This document shows, piece by piece, positions 1 to 8,889 of a stretch of DNA of 64,000 bases. The position numbers and the translations under genes are program-made. This stretch comes from Palleronia salina (GTDB lineage Bacteria; Pseudomonadota; Alphaproteobacteria; Rhodobacterales; Rhodobacteraceae), in NCBI RefSeq assembly GCF_900141995.1, contig NZ_FQZA01000008.1:62001-126000 (forward strand), read 5' to 3'. The first letter of the stretch is position 1; each line of letters opens with the position of its first letter. Under the pieces are notes generated by a model. That model worked only from the letters and a program-made list of their open reading frames with translations, searched no databases and had not been told where the DNA came from.

Positions 1-520
1 GGTCGAAACCGAAGGGTTCCGGGTAGAAGAGATAGCCACCGAGGCTCAGGTCCGCGATGGTGACGTCCCGTCCGACCACCCAGTCGCGCCCCTGCAGGTG
101 GGCGTTCAGCACGGCGTGGGCGGCCTTGAGGCGGCCCAGCTGGAAATCGATCACGGGCTGCGGGCGCTTGTCCTCGGGCAGGAAGTTCATCAGGAACCGC
201 GTCATCCCGATCGCGGTGGAATACTTGTGGTTGTCCCAGAACATCCAGCGCAGGACCTCGTGCCGCTCGCCGCCCAGCTTTCCGCTGGTCTCGGCGATGT
301 AATCGAGCATGACGCCCGACTGGGTCAGGGTCAGCTCGCCGTCGCGCAGCACCGGCACCTCGCCCATGGGGTTCACCTCGGCGCGCCAGGCGTCGCTGCG
401 GGTCTCGCCCTTGAAGAAGTCGACGAAGACGGGCCGCCAGTCGAGGCCCGCGAGGTCCAGCGCCAGCGCGACCTTGTAGGCGTTGCCGGACTCGCCGAAG
501 CAATGGAGGTCTATGGTCAT
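1..520 (-). CDS. Glutathione S-transferase family protein (C-terminus cut by the window edge)
   Basis: The 173 visible residues run from an ATG at 518-520 and leave the window without a stop. The N-terminal part has a thioredoxin-like GST layout, with VNPMGEVPVL followed by TQSGVMLDYIAE, which corresponds to the glutathione-binding cis-Pro and the acidic-Ser region. The second half begins the all-helical domain and contains VTIADLSLGGYLF, matching the N-capping box (S/T-x-x-D) of GSTs. GSTs conjugate glutathione to electrophiles or act as glutathione-dependent isomerases in the cytoplasm; the substrate here is unknown. It lies downstream of an acyl-CoA dehydrogenase on the same strand, so a role in an acyl-CoA catabolic operon is possible but is only an inference. 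Confidence 0.85.
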   Translation of the reverse strand, partial: MTIDLHCFGESGNAYKVALALDLAGLDWRPVFVDFFKGETRSDAWRAEVNPMGEVPVLRDGELTLTQSGVMLDYIAETSGKLGGERHEVLRWMFWDNHKYSTAIGMTRFLMNFLPEDKRPQPVIDFQLGRLKAAHAVLNAHLQGRDWVVGRDVTIADLSLGGYLFYPEPFGFD

Positions 521-543
521 GCTCTCTCCCGGTTGGCGAGGCA

Positions 544-566
544 CCGGGGGGCTTTACGCCCCCCGG
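544..566. repeat. GC-rich hairpin next to repeat copy 1
   Basis: A perfect 9-bp inverted repeat (CCGGGGGGC / GCCCCCCGG) encloses a 5-base loop. It has no T-run, so it is not a classical terminator. It sits 10 bases before the first copy of the dispersed 22-base repeat and 24 bases upstream of the GST start codon. A similar hairpin-plus-motif arrangement is seen near 24010-24077. The rest of 521-803 contains a second repeat copy and no convincing gene. Confidence 0.6.
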
Positions 567-576
567 ACCCCCCGCA

Positions 577-598
577 AGGTATTTTCGGAAAGATGAAG
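577..598 (+). repeat. Dispersed 22-base intergenic repeat, copy 1
   Basis: The sequence is AGGTATTT, two variable bases (TC), then GGAAAGATGAAG. Three other copies with the same 20 fixed positions lie at 744-765, 24010-24031 and 54326-54347, all outside genes. This copy reads on the plus strand, away from the GST gene. Confidence 0.8.
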
Positions 599-743
599 TG
601 GCCGGATTCATCCTTCGTTAAGGTTGGTGCGTGACCCTTGGAGCGCGGTACAGGCTGAGGAGCCGATGGCCGTGAAAGGTGAAGCTCCGGTCCTGCCGTG
701 CGACACCGGGTCGTGCCGCGGGATCGGGCTGGACCGTCAGTCG

Positions 744-765
744 CTTCATCTTTCCCCAAATACCT
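744..765 (-). repeat. Dispersed 22-base intergenic repeat, copy 2
   Basis: On the minus strand it reads AGGTATTT, GG, GGAAAGATGAAG. It lies 38 bases past the stop codon of the small gene at 804-1016 and follows GC-rich inverted repeats (around 766-791). The position fits a transcript 3' end for this copy. Confidence 0.8.
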
Positions 766-803
766 CCGCCGGAGGCGGCCCCGGGTCCCGGCCCGCGCGA
801 CGC

Positions 804-1016
804 CTAGCGTTTGCGCGCATCGAGTTCCGAGTTGAACAGCCGCAGCCGCGCCGTCAGGTTTTCCTTGTTGGTCACGCTGTCGAAATGCTCGAACAGGAAG
901 CTCAGCGCCTCGCCCTCGTCCAGCCCCGCCTCGGCGGCGAATTTCCGCAGCCGCCTGTACCCGTCCTCGGTCATGGCGACGGGTATGCGGCGGGTCAGGC
1001 GAAAGCGTTTGGGCAT
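804..1016 (-). CDS. Small basic hypothetical protein (70 aa)
   Basis: The ATG at 1014-1016 is preceded by a strong GGAGG about 6 bases upstream, and the frame is intact. The protein starts MPKRFRLTRRIPVAM, then has EDGYRRLRKFAAEAG and a predicted helical second half ending in SELDARKR. The layout (basic strand, then two helices) is reminiscent of small ribbon-helix-helix proteins, but I do not recognise the family and assign no function. It lies between the acyl-CoA dehydrogenase and GST genes, all on the minus strand, so it is probably cotranscribed with at least one of them. Confidence 0.6.
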   Translation of the reverse strand: MPKRFRLTRRIPVAMTEDGYRRLRKFAAEAGLDEGEALSFLFEHFDSVTNKENLTARLRLFNSELDARKR

Positions 1017-1045
1017 CTGGCCTCCTGTTCCTTTTCGGCCGCGCC

Positions 1046-2824
1046 TCAGAAGTTGGCGGCATCCAGCGCCATGACCGGCGCGGCACCCGAGTTGATCCGC
1101 GCCAGGTGCGTCGCCGTGGCGGGCAGCTGGCGGGCCATGTAGTAGCGGCCGGTGGCGATTTTCGTCTCGTAAAACTCGGTGTCGGTCGCGCCGGCGTCAA
1201 GCGCCTCCTGCGCGGCCTTGGCCATGCGGGCCCACATGAAGCCCAGGCACACGTGGCCGAAGAGCGTCATGAAGTCGTAGCTGCCCGACAGCGCGTTGTT
1301 GGGGTTCTTCATGCCGTTCTGCATGAAGTACATGCCCGCCGCCTGCAGGTCCTTCGACGCGGCTTTCAGCGGGTCGAGGAAGTCGGCCTTCAGCGCCTCG
1401 TTGCCCTCGTTCTCCTTGATGAAGGTCTTGATCATCTCGAAAAAGCCCATGAGCGTCTTGCCGCCGTTGAGGCCCAGCTTGCGGCCCACCAGGTCCAGCG
1501 ACTGGATGCCGTTGGTGCCCTCGTAGATCATGGTGATGCGCGCATCGCGGACGAACTGCTCGAGCCCCCATTCGCGGGTGAAGCCCGATCCGCCCAGGGT
1601 CTGCTGCGCCAGCACGGTGGTCTCGAAGCCCTTGTCGGTGAGGAATCCCTTGATCACCGGCGTCAGCAGCGAGATCAGCGCCTCGGCCTCGGCGTCCTTC
1701 TCGCGGTGGGCCTTGTCGATCAGTGACGCGCCCCACAGCGCGAAGGCGCGGGCGCCCTCGACGAAGGATTTCTGGTCCATCAGGTTCCGGCGCACGTCGG
1801 GGTGCACGATGATCGGGTCGGCGGGGCCATCGGGGTTCTTCACGCCGGTCACGTCGCGGCCCTGCAGGCGATCACGGGCGAAGCCCAGCGCGTTCTGGTA
1901 GGCCACCGCGCCCTGGGCGTAGCCCTGGATGCCGACGCCCAGCCGGGCCTCGTTCATCATGGTGAACATGGCGCGCATGCCCTTGTGCATCTCGCCGATC
2001 AGGTAGCCGGTCGCGCCGTCGTAGTTCATCACGCAGGTGGCGTTGCCGTGGATCCCCATCTTCTTTTCCAGACCGCCGCAGGACAGGCTGTTGCGCTCGC
2101 CCAGCGAGCCGTCCTCGTTCACCAGGAACTTCGGCACGATGAAGAGGGAAATGCCCTTCACGCCCTCGGGGCCGCCGGGAATCTTGGCCAGCACCAGGTG
2201 GATGATGTTGTCGGTCATGTCGTGCTCGCCGGCCGAGATCCAGATCTTCGAGCCGGTGATCTTGTAGGTGCCGTCGTCCTGCGGCTCGGCCTTGGTGCGG
2301 ATCAGGCCCAGGTCGGTGCCGCAATGCGGCTCGGTCAGGTTCATGGTGCCCGACCAGGTGCCCTCGACCATCTTCGGCAGGTAGGTCTGCTTCTGCGCGT
2401 CCGAGCCGTGGGTGTGGATCGCGTTGTAGGCGCCGTGGCTCAGACCCTGGTACATGTTGAGCGCCATGTTGGCGGAGACGAACATCTCGCCCACGGCCGA
2501 GTTCAGCAGGTAGGGCATGCCCTGGCCGCCGTATTCGGGGTCGCAGTCCAGCCCGATCCAGCCGCCCTCGCACAGCTGGTCGTAGGCGTCCTTGAAGCCC
2601 TTGGGCGTACGCACGACGCCGTTCTCCAGCTTGCAGCCTTCCTCGTCACCGACGGTGTTCAGCGGGGCCAGGACGTTCTCGGAAAGCTTGCCGGCCTCTT
2701 CCAGCACGGCGTTGGTGAAGTCGCGGTCCAGCTCGTCGTAGCCGGGGGTCGCGGCCTCGGAGGCCTTCAGCATGTCATGGATGACGAATTGCAGGTCTTT
2801 GACGGGGGCGGTGTAGGTGGGCAT
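1046..2824 (-). CDS. Acyl-CoA dehydrogenase, DmdC-like (3-methylmercaptopropionyl-CoA dehydrogenase family)
   Basis: This 592-residue flavoprotein has the long acyl-CoA dehydrogenase architecture: an N-terminal extension, the helical N domain, the beta domain ([12 protein letters not shown], then [10 protein letters not shown]), the C-terminal helical domain with [14 protein letters not shown] and [12 protein letters not shown], and an extra C-terminal helical domain ending in AANF. The length matches DmdC-type enzymes rather than the ~380-residue short-chain type. Such enzymes oxidise an acyl-CoA to the 2-enoyl-CoA and pass electrons to ETF. Roseobacters carry several DmdC paralogues; some act in DMSP demethylation, others are thought to act on fatty acids, so the substrate cannot be fixed. 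GAGGAGGAA precedes the ATG. A MerR regulator lies directly upstream on the same strand. Confidence 0.9.
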   Translation of the reverse strand: MPTYTAPVKDLQFVIHDMLKASEAATPGYDELDRDFTNAVLEEAGKLSENVLAPLNTVGDEEGCKLENGVVRTPKGFKDAYDQLCEGGWIGLDCDPEYGGQGMPYLLNSAVGEMFVSANMALNMYQGLSHGAYNAIHTHGSDAQKQTYLPKMVEGTWSGTMNLTEPHCGTDLGLIRTKAEPQDDGTYKITGSKIWISAGEHDMTDNIIHLVLAKIPGGPEGVKGISLFIVPKFLVNEDGSLGERNSLSCGGLEKKMGIHGNATCVMNYDGATGYLIGEMHKGMRAMFTMMNEARLGVGIQGYAQGAVAYQNALGFARDRLQGRDVTGVKNPDGPADPIIVHPDVRRNLMDQKSFVEGARAFALWGASLIDKAHREKDAEAEALISLLTPVIKGFLTDKGFETTVLAQQTLGGSGFTREWGLEQFVRDARITMIYEGTNGIQSLDLVGRKLGLNGGKTLMGFFEMIKTFIKENEGNEALKADFLDPLKAASKDLQAAGMYFMQNGMKNPNNALSGSYDFMTLFGHVCLGFMWARMAKAAQEALDAGATDTEFYETKIATGRYYMARQLPATATHLARINSGAAPVMALDAANF

Positions 2825-2849
2825 GGGGGTTCCTCCTCGGGCGTATGTC

Positions 2850-3248
2850 TCAGGCGGCCGGGTTGCGGCGCAGTTTTTGCAGGGTTTCCTCGCCCCAGGC
2901 GATCTGTTCCTCGAGGTCTGCGATGGCCTCTTCCAGATCGACCCGGCGGGCCTTGAGGTCTTCCAGGCGGTTCTGCGCGATGGCGCGGGCCTGGGTCAGC
3001 TGGGTCTCCTGGTCGTCGCCGATCTCGTAGAGGTCGAGAAGCTGGCGGATCTCTTCCAGGCTGAAGCCGAAGCGCTTGCCGCGCAGGATCAGCTTCAGGC
3101 GCGCGCGGTCGCGGCGGGTGAAGAGCCGCTTCTGCCCCTCGCGTTTGGGGGCAAGCAGTTCCTTGGATTCGTAGAATCGCAGCGTGCGGGGGGTCACCTC
3201 GAAGGTGTCGCACATCTGGCGAATGGTCATCAGGTCGTCGTCGGTCAT
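2850..3248 (-). CDS. MerR-family transcriptional regulator (upstream of the acyl-CoA dehydrogenase)
   Basis: The 132-residue protein has an N-terminal MerR winged helix ([17 protein letters not shown], then [19 protein letters not shown]) and a C-terminal coiled-coil dimerisation helix. It lacks the Cys-rich effector loop of metal sensors, so an organic or acyl-CoA-type ligand is more likely. I chose the ATG at 3246-3248 because the winged helix begins about ten residues later; the same frame stays open further upstream but would add non-family sequence. The stop is 25 bases from the start of the acyl-CoA dehydrogenase, suggesting an operon. It is a close relative of the regulator at 3537-3905. 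Confidence 0.9.
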   Translation of the reverse strand: MTDDDLMTIRQMCDTFEVTPRTLRFYESKELLAPKREGQKRLFTRRDRARLKLILRGKRFGFSLEEIRQLLDLYEIGDDQETQLTQARAIAQNRLEDLKARRVDLEEAIADLEEQIAWGEETLQKLRRNPAA

Positions 3249-3323
3249 CGGTCTCTCGGGCAGCGTCGGCGTGTATCTGGCGAAGTATTTGCGAAGGTCG
3301 GCGCGTGGGCGCAAGTCACATTG

Positions 3324-3349
3324 ACGTTCACGTAAGGCAAACGTCACGT
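3324..3349. promoter_or_regulatory. Candidate MerR operator: four ACGT cores in 26 bases
   Basis: ACGT tetramers lie at 3324-3327 and 3330-3333 (2-base spacing) and at 3341-3344 and 3346-3349 (1-base spacing). The left pair sits in TTGACGTTCACGTAAG, a near-palindrome. The outer bases also form a TGACGTT / AACGTCA inverted repeat with an 11-base spacer. The site is 76-102 bases upstream of the MerR start at 3248, in the gap 3249-3536. MerR-family regulators of branched-chain and fatty acid catabolism (LiuR type) are known to bind paired ACGT-containing palindromes; assigning this site to the adjacent regulators is an inference. Confidence 0.5.
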
Positions 3350-3536
3350 CATTTCGCCATGCGGCTTGGGGAGGGGAGGCGGCGCTGGTGGAGGAGGTGC
3401 AATAGCACTGCACAGCGGGGCCGTGTTCGCCGGATCTGGCATGCTTACTTTTCAGAGGAGAGGCAGCGCCGACGGTCGCGAGCATTGGCGGCGGCGGGTG
3501 ACGCACGCCCCACGGTTCAGCCGGGCGACAGAGCGG

Positions 3537-3905
3537 TCAGCCCAGGCTGTCGGCCACCTGGTCGCGGTTCTCCTGCAGCTCGTCGATGGCCTTCTGCATC
3601 TGCTCGAGCTCGGTGCGCAGGCTGTCGAGCTGCCGGTCGGCGAGCTTCACCCATTCGCGCATCTGCGCCTCGGTGCCCTGCTTGTCGTAGATCAGCAGCC
3701 ATTGCCGGATCTCCTCCAGCGAAAAGCCCCAGCGGCGACCACGCAGGATCAGCTTCATCCGGGCGACGTCGCGCGGGTCGTAGAAGCGCGCGCGGCCTTC
3801 GCGAATGGGCTGCAACAGTTCGATATACTCGTAATACCGCAAGGTCCGCGGCGTGACGTCGAACTTGGCGCACATTTCCTTGAAATTCAGGCGTTCTTCG
3901 GACAC
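3537..3905 (-). CDS. MerR-family transcriptional regulator (second copy)
   Basis: This 122-residue protein is built like its downstream neighbour: winged helix with [17 protein letters not shown], then [14 protein letters not shown], and a long C-terminal coiled coil. It starts with GTG at 3903-3905, supported by GGGAGG about 8 bases upstream; the next ATG would cut into the first helix. No metal-binding cysteine cluster is present, the only cysteine being in the first helix. The two regulators probably arose by duplication. It is divergent from the thioesterase genes starting at 4080, so it may also control those. Confidence 0.88.
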   Translation of the reverse strand: MSEERLNFKEMCAKFDVTPRTLRYYEYIELLQPIREGRARFYDPRDVARMKLILRGRRWGFSLEEIRQWLLIYDKQGTEAQMREWVKLADRQLDSLRTELEQMQKAIDELQENRDQVADSLG

Positions 3906-4079
3906 GGACGCGACCTCCCTTTCGCAAGGGACAACCTAGGGCGGGTGGCCGGGCGGTTCAATCGCCGCGGCGCGCGGCAGGAGCTATGCCGGGTGGGCCG
4001 CCCGCGATTTTGCCTTGCGGGCGGACAGGCAAAGGCCAATGAAGGGCCGAACCCGAGCGACGGAGGCCCCGTTCAAACC

Positions 4080-4511
4080 ATGTCCGAGAACGCCGAGCGG
4101 ATCGCCCGCCAGTTCATCGCCGCCATTCCCCATTCCCGCGACCTTGGAATGGAACTCGTCGCCACGGGCGACGGGCGGGCCGAGATCCGCATGCCCTATG
4201 ACGAAAAGCTCATCGGCGACCCGGCCTCGGGCGTCATCCATGGCGGTGCGGTCTCGGCGCTGATGGATACCTGTGGCGGGGCGGCGGTGATGCTGCACGG
4301 CAGCCAGCCCGCCGGGACCGCCACGCTGGACCTGCGCATCGACTACATGCGCGCGGCGACGCCCGGCCAGACGGTCCGCGCGGTGGCCGAATGCTATCAC
4401 GTGACGCGGTCGGTCGCCTTCGTGCGGGCGCGGGCGCTGGACGATGACGACGTGAACCCGGTGGCCACCGCCACCGGCGCCTTCACGCTGGAGCGGGGGA
4501 AGCAACGATGA
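4080..4511 (+). CDS. PaaI-family hotdog thioesterase
   Basis: This 143-residue protein is a single hotdog domain of the PaaI type. The central helix carries [17 protein letters not shown], including the HGG motif and the aspartate that acts as the general base or nucleophile in this family. Such enzymes hydrolyse acyl-CoA thioesters to the free acid and CoA, usually as tetramers in the cytoplasm. The ATG at 4080-4082 is the only start giving a normal-length domain. The stop overlaps the start of the next thioesterase (ATGA), so the two are translationally coupled. Position next to MerR and acyl-CoA dehydrogenase genes suggests a role in acyl-CoA overflow or CoA recycling. Confidence 0.9.
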   Translation: MSENAERIARQFIAAIPHSRDLGMELVATGDGRAEIRMPYDEKLIGDPASGVIHGGAVSALMDTCGGAAVMLHGSQPAGTATLDLRIDYMRAATPGQTVRAVAECYHVTRSVAFVRARALDDDDVNPVATATGAFTLERGKQR

Positions 4512-5026
4512 GCCGCCGTCCGCAGCCCGAACCGGTACAGGTCGTCAAGCACCGCCGCGATGCCGCGCTGGACGCCCTGGTCGGCGGCATTCCGTACCTG
4601 CGCTATCTCGGTATCCGCTTCGACCGGCGCGGGGACGAACTGACCGCGATCCTGCCCTACGATGAGAAACTGATCGGCAACCCTATGCTTCCCGCGCTGC
4701 ACGGGGGCGCGACCGCTGCTTTCCTTGAGACCACGGCGACCATCGCGCTGGCCTGGTCGCGGCTTTGGGACGAGATCGAGTCGGGCCGCATCGATGCCGA
4801 GGCGCTGGAGCAGGGGAACCTGCCGCGCATGCCCAAGACCATCGACCTGACCATCGACTACCTGCGCTCGGGCCTGCCGCGCGACGCCTACGCCCGGGCG
4901 AAGATCAACCGGTCGGGCCGGCGCTATGCCAGCGTGCAGGTCGAAGCATGGCAGGACAATCGCGACCGTCTGTTCGCGCAGGCCACCGGGCACTTCCTGA
5001 TGCCCCAGGCGCGCGAGGATGGGTGA
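4508..5026 (+). CDS. Second PaaI-type hotdog thioesterase, longer form
   Basis: This 172-residue protein shares the hotdog fold and the YDEKLIG segment with the preceding gene, but has an insertion of about 25 residues after the central helix (around [13 protein letters not shown]). At the position of the catalytic Asp of the first copy it has Glu ([17 protein letters not shown]). That change could alter activity or mark a structural partner subunit. Translation is coupled to the upstream gene through a 4-base overlap. The pair looks like an old duplication, and the products may assemble together. The substrate is unknown. Confidence 0.85.
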   Translation: MSRRPQPEPVQVVKHRRDAALDALVGGIPYLRYLGIRFDRRGDELTAILPYDEKLIGNPMLPALHGGATAAFLETTATIALAWSRLWDEIESGRIDAEALEQGNLPRMPKTIDLTIDYLRSGLPRDAYARAKINRSGRRYASVQVEAWQDNRDRLFAQATGHFLMPQAREDG

Positions 5027-5071
5027 GATTGGGCTGGCTATGACCGGCGGTCGATTTCGCGCCTCCCGCGC

Positions 5072-6391
5072 ATGACCGAGGCAACGGCCCGACCGGTCAC
5101 CCATGCGCGCGTTCTGGGCGTGGCGCTGCCCATCGTACTTTCGAACGCGACGGTACCGATCCTGGGCATCGTGGACACCGGAGTCGTCGGGCAGCTGGGC
5201 GAGGCCGCGCCCATCGGAGCCGTGGGCATCGGCGCTGTGATCCTGACCGCGATCTACTGGATCTTTGGCTTCCTGCGCATGGGAACGACCGGCTTCGCCA
5301 GCCAGGCGCTGGGCCGGAACGACGGGGCCGAGGCGGCGGTGATCCTCAGCCGCGCGCTGGGCATCGGCCTGATGGCGGGCGTATCGATCATCGCGTTGCA
5401 GATCCCGCTTTTCTGGCTGGCCTTCATAGTGTCGCCCGCCAGCACCGAGGTCGAGGCACTGGCCCGCGACTACATGGCGGTGCGCGTGTTCTCTGCCCCC
5501 GCGCTGATCTCGATCTACGCGATTACCGGATGGCTCATTGCCGCGGAACGCACGCGCGGCGTGCTGGCGGTACAGGTTGCCATGAACGGGCTGAACATCG
5601 GGCTGGATCTGTGGTTCGTGCTGGGCCTCGGCTGGGGCGTCACCGGCGTGGCCTGGGCCACCTTCATCGCCGAATGGTCGGGCCTCGCGCTGGGGCTGTG
5701 GCTGTGCCGCGACGCCTTCGCGACGGCCGCCTGGCGTGACTGGACACGGGTGGCGGACCCGGCGCGCCTGAAACGCTTCGCGCAGGTGAACGGCGATATC
5801 CTCCTGCGGTCGCTGTTGTTGCAGGCGATCTTCGTGAGCTTCCTGTTCACCGGGTCGCGCTTCGGGGACGTGCCGCTGGCAGCCAACCAGATCCTGCTGC
5901 AATTCCTTCAGATCACCGCCTACGCCATGGACGGTTTCGCCTTCGCGGCAGAGGCGATCGTCGGCGCCGCGCTGGGCGCCGGGCGGCGCGACCTGTTCCG
6001 GCGCGGGGCGGTGGTGGCAAGCTTTTGGGGCGGCGTTTCGAGCGTCGTTTTGGCGGTGGTTTTCGCGGTCGCTGGCGGGTTGGTCATCGACATCATGACG
6101 ACGGCCGAACCCGTGCGGGCCGAGGCGCGTGCCTACCTTCCCTATATGGTCGCCGCACCGGTGCTGGGTTGCGCGGCGTGGATGCTGGACGGCATCTTCA
6201 TCGGCGCGACGCGCACGGGCGACATGCGCAACATGATGGTGATCTCGGCGGCGCTTTATGCCGTGGCGGCGGTGGCACTGGTCCCGGCCTTCGGCAATCA
6301 CGGGCTGTGGATGGCGTTCCTGCTGAGCTTCGTGTTCCGGGGCGCGACGCTGGGTTGGAAATACCCGGACCTCGAACGCTCGGTCGGCTAG
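5072..6391 (+). CDS. MATE-family efflux transporter (DinF-like)
   Basis: The 439-residue protein has about twelve hydrophobic segments in two related halves, typical of MATE exporters. Recognisable parts are VALPIVLSNATVPILGIVDTG in helix 1 (with the conserved early Pro and Asn), the loop LRMGTTGFASQALGR, and ILLQFLQITAYAMDGFAFA in the second half. The TTGxxAQ-like loop and the second-half motif fit the DinF branch. MATE proteins exchange Na+ or H+ for organic compounds at the inner membrane; the substrate is not predictable. It follows the thioesterase pair by 45 bases on the same strand and could be read from the same transcript. Confidence 0.92.
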   Translation: MTEATARPVTHARVLGVALPIVLSNATVPILGIVDTGVVGQLGEAAPIGAVGIGAVILTAIYWIFGFLRMGTTGFASQALGRNDGAEAAVILSRALGIGLMAGVSIIALQIPLFWLAFIVSPASTEVEALARDYMAVRVFSAPALISIYAITGWLIAAERTRGVLAVQVAMNGLNIGLDLWFVLGLGWGVTGVAWATFIAEWSGLALGLWLCRDAFATAAWRDWTRVADPARLKRFAQVNGDILLRSLLLQAIFVSFLFTGSRFGDVPLAANQILLQFLQITAYAMDGFAFAAEAIVGAALGAGRRDLFRRGAVVASFWGGVSSVVLAVVFAVAGGLVIDIMTTAEPVRAEARAYLPYMVAAPVLGCAAWMLDGIFIGATRTGDMRNMMVISAALYAVAAVALVPAFGNHGLWMAFLLSFVFRGATLGWKYPDLERSVG

Positions 6392-6395
6392 CGCA

Positions 6396-7448
6396 CTAGA
6401 GCCAGCGGTCGCGGTCGGTCCCCACCGCCTGCGCCACGCTGTCGAACCCGTCGCGCACCAGCAGGTCGTCGAGACCCCGTGCGATCTCGGCCACAAGCGA
6501 CATCCCCTGGAACACCATCGCGGAATAAAGCTGCACCGCCGTCGCGCCGGCCCGGATCTTGGCGTAAGCCTCCTCGGCCGAACTGACGCCCCCCACGCCC
6601 ACCAGCGGCAGGGCGGTGAGCGTGGACAGTTTCGCCAGCACCCTGGTCGACCGCTCGAACAGCGGCGCGCCGGACAGGCCGCCGGGCGTTTCGGCATGGC
6701 GCGGATCGATCCCGTCGCGCGACAGGGTGGTGTTGGTGGCGACGATCCCCGACAGACCTGCATCCCCAGCCACGCGGGCGATATCGGCCAGGTCGGCATC
6801 CGACAGGTCCGGTGCAATCTTGACGAAGACGGGCAGGGGCCGCGCCAGGGCCGCGTTCGCCTCCATCACCTTGGCCAGCAGCGCGGCCAGCGCCTCGGCC
6901 CCTTGCAGGTCGCGCAGCTTCTCGGTGTTGGGCGACGACACGTTGACGGTCGCGAAATCGATATGTGGCCCGGCGCGGGTCAGCACGGCGGCGAAATCGG
7001 CGGCGCGGTCGGCGCTGTCCTTGTTGGCGCCCAGGTTCAGCCCGCGCGGCACGCCGGTCGCCGCGGCCGCCAGGCGGGCGGCGATGGCGTCGACCCCTTC
7101 GTTGTTGAAGCCGAAGCGGTTGATGACGGCCCGGTCCCCGGCCAGCCGCCACAGGCGCGGGGGCGGGTTGCCCTCCTGCGCGCGGGGGGTGGCGGCCCCG
7201 ACCTCCAGCCAGCCGAAGCCGGCCCGGGCCAGCGGGGCCAGCGCAACGGCGTTCTTGTCGAACCCGGCGGCCAGCCCCACGGGGTTGGGCAGGTCGAGCC
7301 CGCCCAGCGACACGCGCAGCCGGTGCGATGTCACGGGGCCGGGGGAGGGCGCCAACCCGGCGCGCAGGGCCGAGAGCGCTAGGCCATGGGCGCGCTCGGG
7401 GTCGAACGCTCGAAGCGCGCGCAGGCCCAGCCGCTCGAGCGGGCTCAT
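6396..7448 (-). CDS. pyrD: Dihydroorotate dehydrogenase (quinone), class 2
   Basis: The 350-residue enzyme oxidises dihydroorotate to orotate with FMN and passes electrons to ubiquinone, the fourth step of pyrimidine synthesis. It has the N-terminal amphipathic extension of class 2 enzymes (to about residue 45), [14 protein letters not shown], the [15 protein letters not shown] segment, FGFNNEG, and [14 protein letters not shown], whose Ser is the class 2 catalytic base. FMN phosphate is held by [13 protein letters not shown] near the C-terminus. Its start overlaps the stop of the DUF952 gene by 4 bases, so the two form a small operon. The 3' end nearly meets the convergent MATE gene. Confidence 0.95.
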   Translation of the reverse strand: MSPLERLGLRALRAFDPERAHGLALSALRAGLAPSPGPVTSHRLRVSLGGLDLPNPVGLAAGFDKNAVALAPLARAGFGWLEVGAATPRAQEGNPPPRLWRLAGDRAVINRFGFNNEGVDAIAARLAAAATGVPRGLNLGANKDSADRAADFAAVLTRAGPHIDFATVNVSSPNTEKLRDLQGAEALAALLAKVMEANAALARPLPVFVKIAPDLSDADLADIARVAGDAGLSGIVATNTTLSRDGIDPRHAETPGGLSGAPLFERSTRVLAKLSTLTALPLVGVGGVSSAEEAYAKIRAGATAVQLYSAMVFQGMSLVAEIARGLDDLLVRDGFDSVAQAVGTDRDRWL

Positions 7449-7783
7449 GCCATCCGGTCCGGCAGGACATGACGGGTGCCGTCATGGCCGATGGGCGCGT
7501 GCCACCTGATGTCGCCCAGTTCCATCCGGCGATAGAGATGCGGGAACAGCGCGCCGCCGCGCGACGGCTCCCACTTCAAGGCGTCGCCCAGCGTATCGGT
7601 CTCGACCGCGCAGAGGATCAGCCCCTCGGCACCCGCGAAATGCTTGGACAGGGTCTCGGGCGTCTGCTCGGCGTTGGACAGGTGGATATAGCCGTCGGAG
7701 ACATCGATGGGCGCGCCGTCGGTCGCGCCGTCGCGCTGCAGCTTGTCCCATTCGGCGGGGCGGAAAATCTTGTAAACCAGCAT
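7445..7783 (-). CDS. DUF952 family protein
   Basis: This 112-residue protein starts [12 protein letters not shown] and contains [20 protein letters not shown] and [17 protein letters not shown], the hallmark segments of the DUF952 family. These are small proteins with a fold related to phosphotransferase/ADP-ribosyl-type pockets, but their biochemical role is not established. It is translationally coupled to pyrD (4-base overlap). Its start faces murB, 94 bases away, so the two share a divergent promoter region. Confidence 0.85.
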   Translation of the reverse strand: MLVYKIFRPAEWDKLQRDGATDGAPIDVSDGYIHLSNAEQTPETLSKHFAGAEGLILCAVETDTLGDALKWEPSRGGALFPHLYRRMELGDIRWHAPIGHDGTRHVLPDRMA

Positions 7784-7877
7784 GGCGCCTCATTGCCACG
7801 GCGCGGGCCGCGGGACCAGCCCCGCCTCGCCACGGGACCACTGGAATCGCCTGCGCGCATGGCATAGGCACGGGCGC

Positions 7878-8849
7878 ATGGACCTGACCCGATCCCTTCC
7901 CGCCGTGCGCGGGCGCCTGACCCCGGACCGCGACCTGAGCGAGCTGACTTGGCTGCGCGTCGGCGGCCCGGCCGATATCTTGTTTCAGCCCGCCGATGTC
8001 GCGGACCTGGCCGATTTCCTGCGCGATCTGCCGCCCGAGATCCCGGTCTTTCCCATGGGGGTCGGCAGCAACCTGATCGTGCGCGACGGCGGCGTGCGGG
8101 GCGTGGTGATCCGGCTGGGCCGGCCGTTCATGGACGTCTCGATCGAGGGCGACGTGGTCACGGCCGGGGCGGGCGCACTGGACGCCCACGTGGCCCGCAA
8201 GGCCGCGGCGGCGGGACGCGACCTGACCTTCCTGCGCACCATCCCCGGGGCCATCGGCGGCGCCGTGCGGATGAACGCGGGCTGCTACGGCACATATGTC
8301 GCCGACCACCTGATCGAGGTCGACGCGGTCACCCGCGCGGGCGAGGTCGTGACGATCCCGGCGGCCGAACTGAAGCTGGCCTATCGCCATTCCGAGCTTC
8401 CCGACGGTTGGGTCATCACACATGCGCGCCTGCGGGCCGATGCGGGCGATCCCGACACGCTGACCGCGCGGATGGAAGACCAGCTGGCCAAGCGCGACGC
8501 CACCCAGCCCACGAAGGACCGCACCGCGGGGTCCACCTTCCGCAACCCGGCGGGCCACAGCAGCACCGGCCGCGACGACGACACCCACGAGCTCAAGGCC
8601 TGGAAGGTCATCGACGACGCGGGGCTGCGCGGCGCGCGGATCGGCGGGGCGCAAATGTCCGAGAAGCACCCGAACTTCCTGATCAACACGGGTGGCGCAA
8701 CTGCCGCAGATCTGGAAAATCTCGGCGAGCATGTTCGCCAAAAGGTCTTTCAAACCAGCGCGATTCGTCTAGAGTGGGAAGTACGGCGCGTGGGTGAACC
8801 CGCGACTGCCGGTGAACGCGGACAAAACACAAGCCGCGACGCAGAATAA
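7878..8849 (+). CDS. murB: UDP-N-acetylenolpyruvoylglucosamine reductase
   Basis: MurB reduces enolpyruvyl-UDP-GlcNAc to UDP-MurNAc with NADPH and FAD in cytoplasmic peptidoglycan synthesis. The 323-residue protein has the FAD-binding PCMH domain ([12 protein letters not shown], then [13 protein letters not shown] and [21 protein letters not shown]) and the C-terminal substrate domain with [11 protein letters not shown], containing the catalytic Ser, and a final LEWEVRRVG Glu. The ATG at 7878-7880 was chosen because upstream sequence in frame is not family-like. In related genomes murC usually precedes murB, but here a DUF952 gene on the other strand does. Confidence 0.95.
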   Translation: MDLTRSLPAVRGRLTPDRDLSELTWLRVGGPADILFQPADVADLADFLRDLPPEIPVFPMGVGSNLIVRDGGVRGVVIRLGRPFMDVSIEGDVVTAGAGALDAHVARKAAAAGRDLTFLRTIPGAIGGAVRMNAGCYGTYVADHLIEVDAVTRAGEVVTIPAAELKLAYRHSELPDGWVITHARLRADAGDPDTLTARMEDQLAKRDATQPTKDRTAGSTFRNPAGHSSTGRDDDTHELKAWKVIDDAGLRGARIGGAQMSEKHPNFLINTGGATAADLENLGEHVRQKVFQTSAIRLEWEVRRVGEPATAGERGQNTSRDAE

Positions 8850-8889
8850 TAAGGCCCGCAACGCCGGGCCAGAGGCACAGAGAGCGGGT

